A stretch of DNA of 53,016 nucleotides from Anaerolineae bacterium (GCA_023384355.1 JAHDWL010000005.1:92643-145658); one strand, 5' to 3'; shown: positions 25,090-34,278, numbered from the stretch's first letter. The notes: generated by a model from the sequence alone, not told the origin. Numbers and translations are program-made.

Positions 25090-26157
25090 TTATCCCTGCT
25101 GTGTCTTGAAGTAGCCTTGCGGGTCGGACGTATGGACCCAGACCCAAAGATCGTTGGGCGCGTTCTCTGACCAGAAATATATCCACTCGGCATCGCGCAG
25201 CGGCATGTTGACGCATCCGTGGCTGTGCTTGTAGCCGAAGCGGTCATGCCAGTAGGCGCCGTGCAGGGCGATATCGAAGTCGAAGTACATGGTATGCGGC
25301 ACGTCTTCATTGACGTAATAGTCAACCTTCCCCTCGGCTCCGACCATGTTGGTCTCCATGTGCCGTTCCCACACCTGGAAAAGCCCCTCATAAGTCGGCC
25401 AGCGGTTTAGGCCGCTGGAGACCAGCCCGGCATAGACCATGCGATCGCCCTCATAGGCCACAAAATTCTGCTCGTACAAGTCGACCTCAACCCAAAATTC
25501 GTCGTCGCCGATCTCTTTCGGCCGCGGATTGAATTCGATGATGCTGAGGTACGTCTGTTTCATCCAACGACCGTAGCCGATGTCATACCAGACCCACCCC
25601 TCGTCGTCGATCTCGGCGTCGTAGACCTCGACAAACGTGTAGCGCGGCAGCTTGAAGGCTGCGGGATCAGGCTCTGCACCGGGCGAGTCGCTGTACCAGT
25701 AATCCACAATCATCCAGCCGAAGGGGCGTTTCGGTTGCGCCAACACCTCGACCCCGGTGAAATTTGAGCTGTTGCCGAGTTTGATATCCTCCGCTCTCAC
25801 CCACTCACCAGGCTCGATCTGGTACCAGAGCCGGCCTTCCTCCTTGTTATTGGCCGTATCTTCAATGCTGTGCCACAGATAGCCGTCACCCGCGTTGCGA
25901 ACGATAGGGCTGCTCATTGTCGGCTCGGAATAGATATCGATGTTGTCCACCAGACGGCCGTACTTGCGCCCGGGCAGGATGCTGTCCGGACGGAGCGGAG
26001 GGGGGACGTAAGGCGACAATGGCGGGTTGGTGTCGCACACATAGCCGATATCGCTCGATAAAACGTAGCAGCCGGCGGCCGCCTCGGCTGTCCGGTTGAC
26101 CAAAAACAGCCCGACGCCGGCAAGGAACAAAATCACAACGAAACGAAGTCGATTCAT
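25090..26157 (-). CDS. Secreted L,D-transpeptidase (YkuD) with N-terminal SH3-like region
   Basis: A 355-residue exported protein. A signal peptide or anchor (MNRLRFVVILFLAGVGLFLV) is followed by an SH3b-like region (about 75-215, VDNIDIYSEP and similar strands) and the YkuD domain (about 225-350). The catalytic motif is complete: His upstream (AYWHDRFG), then HSHGCVNM with Cys near 315. Such enzymes make 3-3 cross-links in peptidoglycan or attach proteins to it. ATG at 26157 starts at the signal peptide; a frame extension to 26214 adds 19 residues that would spoil it. A TTGAAT/TAGAAT promoter lies upstream and a strong terminator downstream, so it is its own transcription unit. Confidence 0.92.
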   Translation of the reverse strand: MNRLRFVVILFLAGVGLFLVNRTAEAAAGCYVLSSDIGYVCDTNPPLSPYVPPPLRPDSILPGRKYGRLVDNIDIYSEPTMSSPIVRNAGDGYLWHSIEDTANNKEEGRLWYQIEPGEWVRAEDIKLGNSSNFTGVEVLAQPKRPFGWMIVDYWYSDSPGAEPDPAAFKLPRYTFVEVYDAEIDDEGWVWYDIGYGRWMKQTYLSIIEFNPRPKEIGDDEFWVEVDLYEQNFVAYEGDRMVYAGLVSSGLNRWPTYEGLFQVWERHMETNMVGAEGKVDYYVNEDVPHTMYFDFDIALHGAYWHDRFGYKHSHGCVNMPLRDAEWIYFWSENAPNDLWVWVHTSDPQGYFKTQQG

Positions 26158-26212
26158 AAACAAATAGTCCAGAGCGCCCGGATCGATAGCTGATCCGGTT
26201 GATATTGCATCC

Positions 26213-26242
26213 ATTCTAGCATGAGGCTGCAGCCCGATTCAA
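26213..26242 (-). promoter_or_regulatory. Promoter of the L,D-transpeptidase gene
   Basis: Minus strand: TTGAAT (26237-26242), 18 bases, TAGAAT (26213-26218). Transcription would begin near 26206, leaving a leader of about 50 bases before ATG 26157. Confidence 0.55.
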
Positions 26243-26262
26243 GCCGCGAAGGCATTTTATAA

Positions 26263-28056
26263 TCATTGGACGACGGCCGTTTGCCGACCGCGCACCGAGT
26301 TCACCAGCCACAGGCGCGTTGCCCGGGCCAGGTCGGTGACTGTCAGAGACCTTTCCTTGATTTCGCCGGTGGCCAGCAGCCTCGCCCGCAGGGTGCCCGG
26401 CAACAGCCCCGCGCTCACCGGCGGCGTATAGAGGTGGCCGTCCAATTCGAGAACGATGTTGGCCGCGGACGCCTCAGTCAGCTCGCCCCTTTCATTCCAC
26501 AGGATAACGTCATCGCAATCCGGCCGTGACCTCCGCGCCGCCTCATATACCTCGCGGCGGTCAGTTTTGTGGTAAAGAAAGACGTCGCCGGAATCGATCG
26601 GCTTGGCCGCCAACCCGATGCGGATCGGCTCCTGACGCGCCCCATGGGACAGCGGCCGCGCCTCCACATTGACCCGCCCTGCCCGATCGAGCAGCAGACG
26701 CACCTTGCTCGCCCCGACCAGCAGCGTCGCCTGCTCCGCCAGCGCCTTCTCAATAGTCGACACTTTGAACGAGAACCCGAAATATTCGGCCGACTCCCGC
26801 AATCGATCCAGGTGGCGTTCGTAGAGGAAGTACCCTTCTCCCGGAGTCCAGCGCAAGGATTCCAGCAACCGGAAGTCATCCGCCGAATCGCGTCGGGCCT
26901 GCAGTACGCGCGCCTTCAGCAAGCATTCCTCGTACTCGGCGTCGGCGTCGGAATCCCACACCACGCCACTGCCGACACCATAGTCGACGCGGCCCCGAAG
27001 CCGGTCAATCACGGCCGTGCGGATGGCGACATTGAGCTGAACACGACGGCCCGGCGCGATGAAGCCGACGCTGCCGGTATAAACTCCGCGCGGCTCCGGT
27101 TCCAGCTCATTGATGATCTGCATGGTGCGCACTTTCGGCGCGCCGGTGATGGAGGCGCAGGGAAAGGCGGCGGCCAGGATATCGCTCAGCGATGCGTCCG
27201 TCTCGGCGCGCACGGTCGACGTCATCTGCAGCAGCGTGGGGTAGCGCTCGATGGTGAACAGCGCCGGCACGTGGACCGTGCCGGTGCGGGCCACGCGCCC
27301 CAAATCGTTGCGGATCATGTCAACGATCATCACGTTTTCGGCGCGGTTCTTGTCGGACCGGCTCAGCCATTCGATTTGGCGGCGATCATCGGCGGCCGAC
27401 AACCCGCGCGGCGCGGTGCCCTTCATCGGCCGCGACTCGATCATCACGCCGTCCCGCCGGATAAAAAGTTCCGGCGAAGCCGAGCAGATCGCAAATCGGC
27501 CGAGATCGATGTAGGCGCAATACGCGGATCGTTGCGCGGCGGTCATGGACGCAAACAGGGCCCAGGGATCGCCCGCGAAATCGGCGCACAGGTGGAATGT
27601 GTAGTTGGCCTGATAGGTGTTGCCGGCGGCGATAGCCGCCTTCACGCGGCCGATGGCGGCGCGGTAGGTTTCAATATCGATTGAGGGTCGCCATTCGCCA
27701 AAGCGGTATTCGCCCCCACCCTGGGGCGGTTCGATAACCTGACGCCCGCGAAACAGACCGAACCACAGGAGCGGCGGCGCGTCGGCCGCGGACGGATGCG
27801 TCGCTAACCCGTAGGCTGCCCCGGCTTCATAGGCCAGGTACCCGGCGGCGTAAAGGCCTTCCTCTTCGACTGCCCGCTCAATGTCACGCACGGCGGCGGC
27901 TACATCACCGGCTCGCTCGGCGACAATGACCCGCACCGGCTCCGCGAACCGCCACCACTCGCCGTCTGCCTGCAACACGACGACCGGCGCGCCGGACCCA
28001 TCAGCGACAAATTCGTCGCTCGTCACCTGATCACGCCGGTCCTTTGACCTTCTCAC
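26263..28056 (-). CDS. pabB: Aminodeoxychorismate synthase component I fused to 4-amino-4-deoxychorismate lyase (PabB-PabC)
   Basis: A fusion of about 590 residues for p-aminobenzoate (folate) synthesis. The first 375 residues are chorismate-utilising PabB: NTYQANYT, RPMKGTAPRG, whose Lys marks PabB rather than anthranilate synthase (which has Ala there), MIVDMIRNDLGR and SITGAPK. The last 215 residues are a class IV PLP enzyme (PabC): HKTDRREVYEAA with the PLP lysine, NERGELTEASAANIV, and LLPGTLRARLL. Fused forms are known in several phyla. Both possible starts are GTG: 28056, overlapping proC by 26 bases, or 28026, 4 bases after the proC stop. Neither has a strong ribosome binding site. No pabA glutaminase is nearby. 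Confidence 0.92.
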   Translation of the reverse strand: MRRSKDRRDQVTSDEFVADGSGAPVVVLQADGEWWRFAEPVRVIVAERAGDVAAAVRDIERAVEEEGLYAAGYLAYEAGAAYGLATHPSAADAPPLLWFGLFRGRQVIEPPQGGGEYRFGEWRPSIDIETYRAAIGRVKAAIAAGNTYQANYTFHLCADFAGDPWALFASMTAAQRSAYCAYIDLGRFAICSASPELFIRRDGVMIESRPMKGTAPRGLSAADDRRQIEWLSRSDKNRAENVMIVDMIRNDLGRVARTGTVHVPALFTIERYPTLLQMTSTVRAETDASLSDILAAAFPCASITGAPKVRTMQIINELEPEPRGVYTGSVGFIAPGRRVQLNVAIRTAVIDRLRGRVDYGVGSGVVWDSDADAEYEECLLKARVLQARRDSADDFRLLESLRWTPGEGYFLYERHLDRLRESAEYFGFSFKVSTIEKALAEQATLLVGASKVRLLLDRAGRVNVEARPLSHGARQEPIRIGLAAKPIDSGDVFLYHKTDRREVYEAARRSRPDCDDVILWNERGELTEASAANIVLELDGHLYTPPVSAGLLPGTLRARLLATGEIKERSLTVTDLARATRLWLVNSVRGRQTAVVQ

Positions 28057-28867
28057 CCTGCCCCAGCTCGACCGACCGCTGGTAGGCGGCCCAGATAGCG
28101 CGGGAGATGACGGTCCGCAGCCCGCCCTTCTCCATGTGGTAGAGCGCTGCGGCCGTCGTGCCGCCCGGTGATGTGACCTGGTTGCGCAACTCGGCTACAT
28201 GCTTGCCCGATTGCGCGGCGTATTCCAGCGAGCCGCGCATGGTCTGGAAGACGAGTTGCTCGGCCACGCGGCGCGAGAAACCGAGATGCACGCCGGCGTC
28301 GATGAGTGACTCCATGAAGATGAAGATGTAGGCCGGGCCGGTGCCGCTGAGAGCCGTCGCCATATCGAGATAGGACTCATCCGATACGTATAGCTCCTGC
28401 CCCAAAGCGCCCAGGATCGCCTGCGCCTGCGCCCGCTGCTCGTCGCTGACCTCGGGGGTCGCGGTCCAGACGGTCATGCCCTGGCCGATCTGCGCCGGGG
28501 TGTTGGGCATGGCGCGCACAACGGAAGCGTGAGCCACCCCGTCCGATATCTTGCGGATGGGCGTGCCGGCCAGGATGGATAGCAGAAAATCCTGCCGCCG
28601 CATGTGGCCGCGAATGCTCGGCATCACCTCGCCCAGATTTTGCGGCTTGGTCGACAGGACGATCACCTGCCCGGCCTCGGCCGCCTCGGAGTTGTTGGTC
28701 GTGGTATGAATGCCGTACCGCTCGCCGAGTTCATCGAGCCGGGATTTAAAAGGGTCGGCGGCGTAGATTTGCTTCGCGTCAACGATATTCTGGTTGATGA
28801 GGCCGCGAATCATCGCCTCGCCCATCACGCCACTGCCGATGAAGGCTACATTTTTGTCCTTAAACAT
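28031..28867 (-). CDS. proC: Pyrroline-5-carboxylate reductase
   Basis: A 278-residue enzyme for the last step of proline synthesis, reducing pyrroline-5-carboxylate with NAD(P)H. It has the Rossmann start VAFIGSGVMGEAM, STKPQNL, the signature ALSGTGPAYIF and VTSPGGTTAAAL. AGGAG 7 bases before ATG 28867 fixes the start over an in-frame ATG at 28885. Its end overlaps or abuts the PabB-PabC gene, so the two are co-transcribed; upstream, a MenC-type gene ends 45 bases away on the same strand. Confidence 0.96.
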   Translation of the reverse strand: MFKDKNVAFIGSGVMGEAMIRGLINQNIVDAKQIYAADPFKSRLDELGERYGIHTTTNNSEAAEAGQVIVLSTKPQNLGEVMPSIRGHMRRQDFLLSILAGTPIRKISDGVAHASVVRAMPNTPAQIGQGMTVWTATPEVSDEQRAQAQAILGALGQELYVSDESYLDMATALSGTGPAYIFIFMESLIDAGVHLGFSRRVAEQLVFQTMRGSLEYAAQSGKHVAELRNQVTSPGGTTAAALYHMEKGGLRTVISRAIWAAYQRSVELGQGEKVKGPA

Positions 28868-28912
28868 CACAAACTCCTGCAACAACTGTTCTCATAAAAC
28901 CGGGTCATCGTG

Positions 28913-30046
28913 TCAGGCGGCCGACGCGGTAAACGTCTCCCGCCGCAGGGTGACGGCATTCAGATAATCATGGTCGATTTCAACTCCCAGCCCCACGCCG
29001 GAAGGCACGCTGATAGTGCTGTCCTCGGTGTTCAGCGTGAAGGGGCCAGTGATGTCGCGCTCGTAATAGCGCTCGGTGGCCGAGATGTCGCCGGGCAGCG
29101 TGAAGCCGGGCAGCGAGGCCAGTGCCAGTTGCGCCGCGCGGCCGATTCCCGTCTCCAGCATCCCCCCGACCCACAACGGCATGCCGGCCGCCCGGCACCG
29201 GTCGTGAATGCGGCGCGCTTCCGTCCAGCCGGCCACGCGCGACGGCTTGACGTTGATGATGTCGCACGCGCCGATAGCCAGGGCATACCGGGCGTGATCG
29301 TCGGAGTGAATGCTCTCGTCCAGGCAGAGCGGCGTCTTGATGAGCGGTCGCAACAGGCTGTGGTCGTAGATATCCTCATAGCCGAGCGGCTGCTCAAGCA
29401 TGAGTAAATTCAGATCGTCCATCGCCTGAAATAACGGCGCGTCCTCCAGCCTGAAGGCCGAGTTGGCGTCGAGCATGATCGGCAGGTCGGGGAAAGCCGC
29501 CCGCGCCGCCCGGCCCAAAGCCACATCGTGCCCCGGCTTGATCTTGAGCTTAATCCGCCGGTAGCCCTGCTCGTAATACTCCCGGATAACCTCGACCGTG
29601 CGCCCTATCGACGACTGAATACCGATGCTGACGCCGACAGGCACGCGACTTTTCGCGCCTTCGGCATACGGCTCGACCAGTCGGGCGCTCATGGAAACGC
29701 CATCAGCCTGCGCGGCCAGATCCCACAAAGACTGGTCCAGCGCCGCCTTGGCCAGCGGATGGCCGCGGACAAAGCTCAGAGCCGGGGCCAGCGCCTCTGG
29801 CCCGGCGATATCCCGACCCAGCAAGGCCGGGATGAGGAAATCGCCCAGGATATGCCAGGCAGTGCCGGTCGTCTCATAGGAGTAGCCCGGGTCGTTGGTG
29901 GCCACGCATTCGCCCCAACCGGTAAGCCCCTCGGCGTGGACGGCAGTGAGGAGACAGTCGCGCTGTTGTTGCGGGCCAAAGCTGGTGACGAAGGGGCTTA
30001 CCAGCCGCATACTGATGTGATAGAGGTCTATGCGCTCAATTTTCAT
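28913..30046 (-). CDS. N-acylamino-acid racemase / o-succinylbenzoate synthase (MenC-type enolase superfamily)
   Basis: A 377-residue muconate-lactonising-subgroup enolase. Catalytic lysines Lys168 (KLKIK) and Lys267 (INVKPSR) and metal ligands Asp193 (LDANSAF), Glu218 (LEQPL) and Asp243 (LDESI) are conserved, with GGMLETGIG near the end. Members of this branch either dehydrate SHCHC to o-succinylbenzoate in menaquinone synthesis or racemise N-succinylamino acids, and many do both. No men gene is near; a GNAT gene directly upstream (4-base gap) resembles the gene pair known from Geobacillus kaustophilus that turns D- into L-amino acids through N-succinyl intermediates, so racemase activity is my preferred reading. 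Confidence 0.88.
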   Translation of the reverse strand: MKIERIDLYHISMRLVSPFVTSFGPQQQRDCLLTAVHAEGLTGWGECVATNDPGYSYETTGTAWHILGDFLIPALLGRDIAGPEALAPALSFVRGHPLAKAALDQSLWDLAAQADGVSMSARLVEPYAEGAKSRVPVGVSIGIQSSIGRTVEVIREYYEQGYRRIKLKIKPGHDVALGRAARAAFPDLPIMLDANSAFRLEDAPLFQAMDDLNLLMLEQPLGYEDIYDHSLLRPLIKTPLCLDESIHSDDHARYALAIGACDIINVKPSRVAGWTEARRIHDRCRAAGMPLWVGGMLETGIGRAAQLALASLPGFTLPGDISATERYYERDITGPFTLNTEDSTISVPSGVGLGVEIDHDYLNAVTLRRETFTASAA

Positions 30047-30050
30047 GGTG

Positions 30051-30926
30051 TCAGGAGTCCTGATAGGTTAATAGATAATAGCTGTGCCGGTTTCCGTCCG
30101 CGTCTTCATGCGGGACGAAGTCGGTGACGATAAAACCGGAATCGAACATGTTCTCGAAGATGTCCCGCGTGTGCATTCGCCATCGCGCCGCCAGCTCGAA
30201 ATCAGCCCGCTTGATAGATTGGAAATCAACCGGGATTTCGACCAGCATCAGATTACTCGGCCGGCTGACGTAGTTGGCCGGCGGCACAGGCAGCCCGGCA
30301 TGGTTGAAAGTGGCCTCGTTCACCAGCAGCGCGCCTCCGGCCAGCAATGACTCCAGGCGCAACGGCCGCCACGCCTTCCCGGCGCGGGCGGCCACGCGGT
30401 TCTGGGTCACCCACCACTCAACCTCGAAACGGTCGGTCTGCAAGCCGGTGTTGATGCCGGTCATGTCGCCGTGGAAGTGGCGCAGATAGCGATGGCAGAC
30501 CGCGCCCAGCTTGCCGATATTGAACCGCGCGTTAAGGCTCTCCAGCGGATCATAGGTCCACGTGATGAGACGAACGCCGATACGCAGGGCGAAATCGCGC
30601 TGGGCCATCTTGAGACGATATCCGACGTCATGGGATCGATATTCCGGCAGCACCCCGGTGATGACGGAATACATTTTGAGCCGGGCCGCGGCCACCTGAT
30701 CGATCCGTTGGGGATTTTCCTCCGTGCCCAGTACGCCGAAGTTGAAGCCGACCAACCGCTCGCCGTCAAACGCGCCGAGCAACACCGCCCCGCTGTGCTG
30801 CATGGCGTGGAGCGCGTGGGCCGGGATAATTTCGATGTCGGTCATCGACCAGGCAGCACGCTGAATCCCCTCAGCGGCGACGATCTCTTCCATTGTTTCC
30901 ATCGAGCGGACGATTATTTCGCTCAT
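30051..30926 (-). CDS. COG3375-type GNAT acyltransferase
   Basis: A 291-residue predicted acyltransferase. The N-terminal half has the GNAT core: acceptor loop, GAFDGERLVGFNFG strand pair, then YSVITGVLPEYRSHDVGYRLKMAQRDFA, where Q/R-x-x-G-x-G/A is represented by RSHDVG. The C-terminal half (FHGDMTGINTGLQTDRFEVEWWV) is characteristic of this group. It lies 4 bases before an N-acylamino-acid racemase-like gene; in such pairs the GNAT partner N-succinylates D-amino acids, which would explain the link. TAGAAT 7 bases before the ATG suggests a leaderless start. Substrate is inferred only. Confidence 0.8.
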   Translation of the reverse strand: MSEIIVRSMETMEEIVAAEGIQRAAWSMTDIEIIPAHALHAMQHSGAVLLGAFDGERLVGFNFGVLGTEENPQRIDQVAAARLKMYSVITGVLPEYRSHDVGYRLKMAQRDFALRIGVRLITWTYDPLESLNARFNIGKLGAVCHRYLRHFHGDMTGINTGLQTDRFEVEWWVTQNRVAARAGKAWRPLRLESLLAGGALLVNEATFNHAGLPVPPANYVSRPSNLMLVEIPVDFQSIKRADFELAARWRMHTRDIFENMFDSGFIVTDFVPHEDADGNRHSYYLLTYQDS

Positions 30927-30933
30927 CGAAATG

Positions 30934-30939
30934 ATTCTA
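30934..30939 (-). promoter_or_regulatory. Leaderless-type -10 box of the GNAT/racemase unit
   Basis: TAGAAT on the minus strand, 7 bases before ATG 30926; no ribosome binding site and no clear -35 box. Confidence 0.45.
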
Positions 30940-30965
30940 CCTCATCAATCAGGGTTTGCCGGTCT

Positions 30966-31604
30966 TCAGGCAGACAAGGCGGGATTTAAAATCAATAACC
31001 CAACGGCCGCCAGGGCCATGAATGCGCCATACGGCAAAGTGTCGCCGCGCCGCGCCCGACGGGTCAGCAACAACCCGGCTGCCGCCACGCCCGCCAGCAG
31101 GATGCCCAGCGCCAGGGCATAAAACATGAGCGGCAGACCGGCGATCGCGCCGATCAATCCGGCCAGCTTGACGTCACCCATGCCCAGAGCCTCCGCCCCG
31201 TAAAGTCGCCGGCCGAGAGCATAAAGCACCAAAAATATTGCCCCGGCCAGAGTCGCGCCCAGAACGGCAGGCAACAGGTCGCCGCTCAGCGCGGCATATA
31301 CCAGTGCCACGACCAGCGCCGGCAATAACATCACGTTCGGCACGCGACGCTGCTCCCAATCGATGATCGCCACCAGCAGCAGGACGGCCGCGAAGAGACA
31401 TGTCATCGCCACGTCCATCGGCGTCGGTTTCTGTCGTGCCACCAGCATGAACAAGACGGGAACCACGACCAGCACCGCACCCTGTCGCCATGGATGGCGC
31501 GTCAAGCCACATTGCAAGCGCGCGGGACTCAGCCAGCAGTCGGCCGTGCGGTTGATCAGGACAGCGATAAAGAGGCCCACAAGGCCCCACCAGGCAATCG
31601 GCAT
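30966..31604 (-). CDS. Type A24 prepilin peptidase, short form
   Basis: A 212-residue membrane aspartic protease with about seven hydrophobic segments that trims type IV pilin or archaellin-like leader peptides. The two catalytic aspartates are in IIDWEQRRVPN (near residue 82) and GMGDVKLAG (GxGD, near 143). Unlike full PilD it lacks the cytoplasmic N-terminal methyltransferase domain with its CxxC pairs; only a short loop with scattered Cys remains. No pilin or secretion gene is in the window. TATAAT 8 bases before the ATG and no ribosome binding site point to a leaderless mRNA. Confidence 0.9.
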   Translation of the reverse strand: MPIAWWGLVGLFIAVLINRTADCWLSPARLQCGLTRHPWRQGAVLVVVPVLFMLVARQKPTPMDVAMTCLFAAVLLLVAIIDWEQRRVPNVMLLPALVVALVYAALSGDLLPAVLGATLAGAIFLVLYALGRRLYGAEALGMGDVKLAGLIGAIAGLPLMFYALALGILLAGVAAAGLLLTRRARRGDTLPYGAFMALAAVGLLILNPALSA

Positions 31605-31612
31605 AGCGGCGA

Positions 31613-31618
31613 ATTATA
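31613..31618 (-). promoter_or_regulatory. Leaderless-type -10 box of the prepilin peptidase gene
   Basis: Perfect TATAAT on the minus strand, 8 bases from ATG 31604. It lies back to back with the penicillin acylase promoter. Confidence 0.5.
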
Positions 31619-31644
31619 GCGATGTTCCCGGTTTACGCCTTAAC

Positions 31645-31680
31645 TTTACAGATCGTTCAGTTGCGCTATTATTTCGCAAC
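31645..31680 (+). promoter_or_regulatory. Promoter with overlapping dyad ahead of the penicillin acylase gene
   Basis: TTTACA (31645-31650), 16 bases, TATTAT (31667-31672). A dyad GTTGCG, 9 bases, CGCAAC (31660-31680) covers the -10 box and could bind a repressor. Promoter and operator functions are inferred. Confidence 0.5.
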
Positions 31681-31747
31681 CAACCTGTTTGGCCGTGTCG
31701 CGCTGCCGCGATCCGCATAAATTCAACCAGTGGAGAAGAACCAGCCG

Positions 31748-34276
31748 ATGAACCGCGCCGTTCGTATATTACTCATCATTCTGGGTGCCCTCGGGGTACT
31801 GGGCCTGGTTATGGCCATCGCTTTTGCATCCGTCACCCAAAGCGCTTTCCCCGATGTGGACGGGGAAACGGTGCTGGCATTGCCCGACGAATGCCAAAAC
31901 CCCACCGGCGCGGAAGAATCGCTCTGCGTCGCCCTGACCGGTCACGGTCTCAAGGCTCCCGTCCACGTCCTGCGCGACAAGAACGGCATCGCCAACATCT
32001 ACGCCGAAAACCCGGAGGACCTGTTCTTCGCCCAGGGTTACGTCCATGCCCAGGACCGCATGTGGCAGATGGAGTTCTGGCGACACATCGCCCAGGGCCG
32101 CATCTCGGAAATCATCGGCGAACCGGGCATCGAAAACGACAAATTCATTCGCACCAGCGGCTGGAATCGTATCACCGCGGCCAACATGGCCTATTACGAG
32201 AAAGAGCTGCCGGAGGCCATGAACGCGCTGACGGCCTATAGCGCCGGGGTGAACGCCTATCTGGTCGAGAACAAGGACGACATCGCCATCAGCCAGCGCA
32301 TCCTGGGCCTCGTCGGCGATCCGTGGGAAATCGAGCCGTGGGAACCGAGCGACTCCATCGGCTGGGGCGTCGTCATGGCCTGGGACCTGGGCGGCAACTG
32401 GAGCGAAGAACTGCAACGCGCCAAGCTCTATGACCTCATCGGCCAGGAAGCCACCGACGAACTGCTGCCCGGCTATCCATACGACATGCGGCCGGTCATC
32501 GCGCCGACGTCTGATTTCATGACCGCCATAGCCGGCCGCAACGGGACGGCCGCCGCGCCGGCGACGGACTGGTCGCGTATCTCCACCGATCTCATCGGCG
32601 AGCCGCCGGCGTTCGCCCTCGGTACCGGGCCGTTCCTGGGCAGCAACAACTGGGTCGTCAGCGGCGAGCACACCGAGACCGGCCTGCCGCTGCTGGCCAA
32701 CGACCCCCACCTGGGCATCCAGATGCCGTCGATCTGGTATCAGGTCGGCCTCCACGCCCCGGGCTGGAATGTCACCGGTTTCAGTTTCGCCGGCATCCCC
32801 GGCGTCATCATCGGCCATAACGACCGCATTGCCTGGGGCGTCACCAATGTCGGCCCGGACGTGCAAGACCTTTTCATCGAGAAGATCAACCCCGACAACC
32901 CGAACCAGTATGAATACATGGGCGAGTGGCGGGACATGAACGTAATCGAGGAGATCATCAAGGTCAACGGCGGCGAGGACATCGTGCTCAACGTGCGCGA
33001 GACACTCCACGGCCCAATCATCAACGACGTCCTGGATGATGAACAGCCCGACGCGCTGGCCATGCGCTGGACGGCCGCCACGGACCCGTCACGCATCCTG
33101 CAATCCGTCCTCCTGATCAACCAGGCGGAAAACTTCGATGATTTTCGCGAGGCGCTGCGCTACTGGGAAAATCCCTCGCAGAATTTCGTCTACGCCGACT
33201 TGGACGGCAACATCGGCTACCAGATGCCGGGACTGGTTCCCATTCGAGGGAGCGGTGAAGGCATGGTCCCCGTTCCCGGCTGGACCGGTGAATACGATTG
33301 GACCGGATACATCCCTTACGACGAGCTTCCGGTGATGCTAAACCCCGAGCGCGGCTATATCGTCACCGCCAATCACGCCGTGGTCGATGAGGAATATCCG
33401 TACTTCATCAATCGCGATTGGGCCAGCGGCGACCGCGGCCAGCGAATCGTGGATATGATCACTTCGACCATCGCCGAGAGGCCCATCACCGCCGACGATT
33501 TTGCGGCTATCCACACCGACAGCCGGTCATTCCGCGCCGAGAGCTATGTCCCCCTGCTGGCCGGTCTGTCGAGCGACAACGCCGACGTGCGGCAAGCGCT
33601 CGACCTGCTGAGCGGTTGGGATTATCAGGAGCGAACCGACAGCGTGGCGGCGTCGATCTTCGAGATTTTCTACATGCGGCTGGCGCACAATATTCTGGCC
33701 GACGAAGTGGGCGAAGATAACGTCAGCGATGCCTACAGCACTATCTTCTTCCATCAACTGGCCAAAGATCCGGCCGCACACTGGTGGGACGACACGTCTA
33801 CCCCGACCACGGAGACATCTGCGGACATCCTGCTGAAATCCCTGGATGAAGCCGTCGCCTGGCTGAAAGAAAACAAGGGCGACGATATGAAGAGCTGGAC
33901 CTGGGGCAGCCTCCACACAGCCACCTTCGCCAGCACCCCGCTGGGCGAGAGCGGTATCGGGCCGATCGAGGCTATCGTCAACCGCGGCCCCTTCCCGGTG
34001 GACGGCGGCAGCGATCTGGTCAATGCCAACAACTGGAGCTGGGATGAGCCGGCGGTCGTCACCTCGCACCCGTCCATGCGCATGATTGTCGACATGAGCA
34101 ATTTCGACGCCTCGCGCTGGGTTATCCCGACCGGCCAGAGCGGCCATCCCTACAACCCCAACTACGACGACCAGATCGAGTTGTGGTTGACCGGGAAATA
34201 TCTGCCCATGCTCTCCAGCCGGGAAGCAGTAGAGGCGGCGGCCGAGAACCACCTGATCCTGCAACCGGAGAATTGA
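31748..34276 (+). CDS. Penicillin acylase-family N-terminal nucleophile hydrolase
   Basis: An 842-residue exported or membrane-anchored amidase. After an N-terminal hydrophobic segment (residues 4-27) comes the alpha chain (AQGYVHAQDRMWQMEFWR), a spacer and the self-cleavage site: Ser299 in LGSNNWVVSG becomes the N-terminal nucleophile of the beta chain. Later family motifs are NDPHLG, GVTNVGPDVQD and NFVYADLDGNIGYQMPG. Substrates include beta-lactam side chains, acyl-homoserine lactones and other N-acyl compounds. ATG 31748 has GGAG 12 bases upstream; an in-frame GTG at 31730 overlaps that site. The next gene, a beta-lactamase-like hydrolase, starts 2 bases after the stop, so the pair should act together. 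Confidence 0.93.
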   Translation: MNRAVRILLIILGALGVLGLVMAIAFASVTQSAFPDVDGETVLALPDECQNPTGAEESLCVALTGHGLKAPVHVLRDKNGIANIYAENPEDLFFAQGYVHAQDRMWQMEFWRHIAQGRISEIIGEPGIENDKFIRTSGWNRITAANMAYYEKELPEAMNALTAYSAGVNAYLVENKDDIAISQRILGLVGDPWEIEPWEPSDSIGWGVVMAWDLGGNWSEELQRAKLYDLIGQEATDELLPGYPYDMRPVIAPTSDFMTAIAGRNGTAAAPATDWSRISTDLIGEPPAFALGTGPFLGSNNWVVSGEHTETGLPLLANDPHLGIQMPSIWYQVGLHAPGWNVTGFSFAGIPGVIIGHNDRIAWGVTNVGPDVQDLFIEKINPDNPNQYEYMGEWRDMNVIEEIIKVNGGEDIVLNVRETLHGPIINDVLDDEQPDALAMRWTAATDPSRILQSVLLINQAENFDDFREALRYWENPSQNFVYADLDGNIGYQMPGLVPIRGSGEGMVPVPGWTGEYDWTGYIPYDELPVMLNPERGYIVTANHAVVDEEYPYFINRDWASGDRGQRIVDMITSTIAERPITADDFAAIHTDSRSFRAESYVPLLAGLSSDNADVRQALDLLSGWDYQERTDSVAASIFEIFYMRLAHNILADEVGEDNVSDAYSTIFFHQLAKDPAAHWWDDTSTPTTETSADILLKSLDEAVAWLKENKGDDMKSWTWGSLHTATFASTPLGESGIGPIEAIVNRGPFPVDGGSDLVNANNWSWDEPAVVTSHPSMRMIVDMSNFDASRWVIPTGQSGHPYNPNYDDQIELWLTGKYLPMLSSREAVEAAAENHLILQPEN

Positions 34277-34278
34277 CA

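Noticed and set aside
31769-33010. Open frame of 413 codons on the minus strand
   Set aside because: Reverse shadow of the penicillin acylase gene, no domain and no ribosome binding site.
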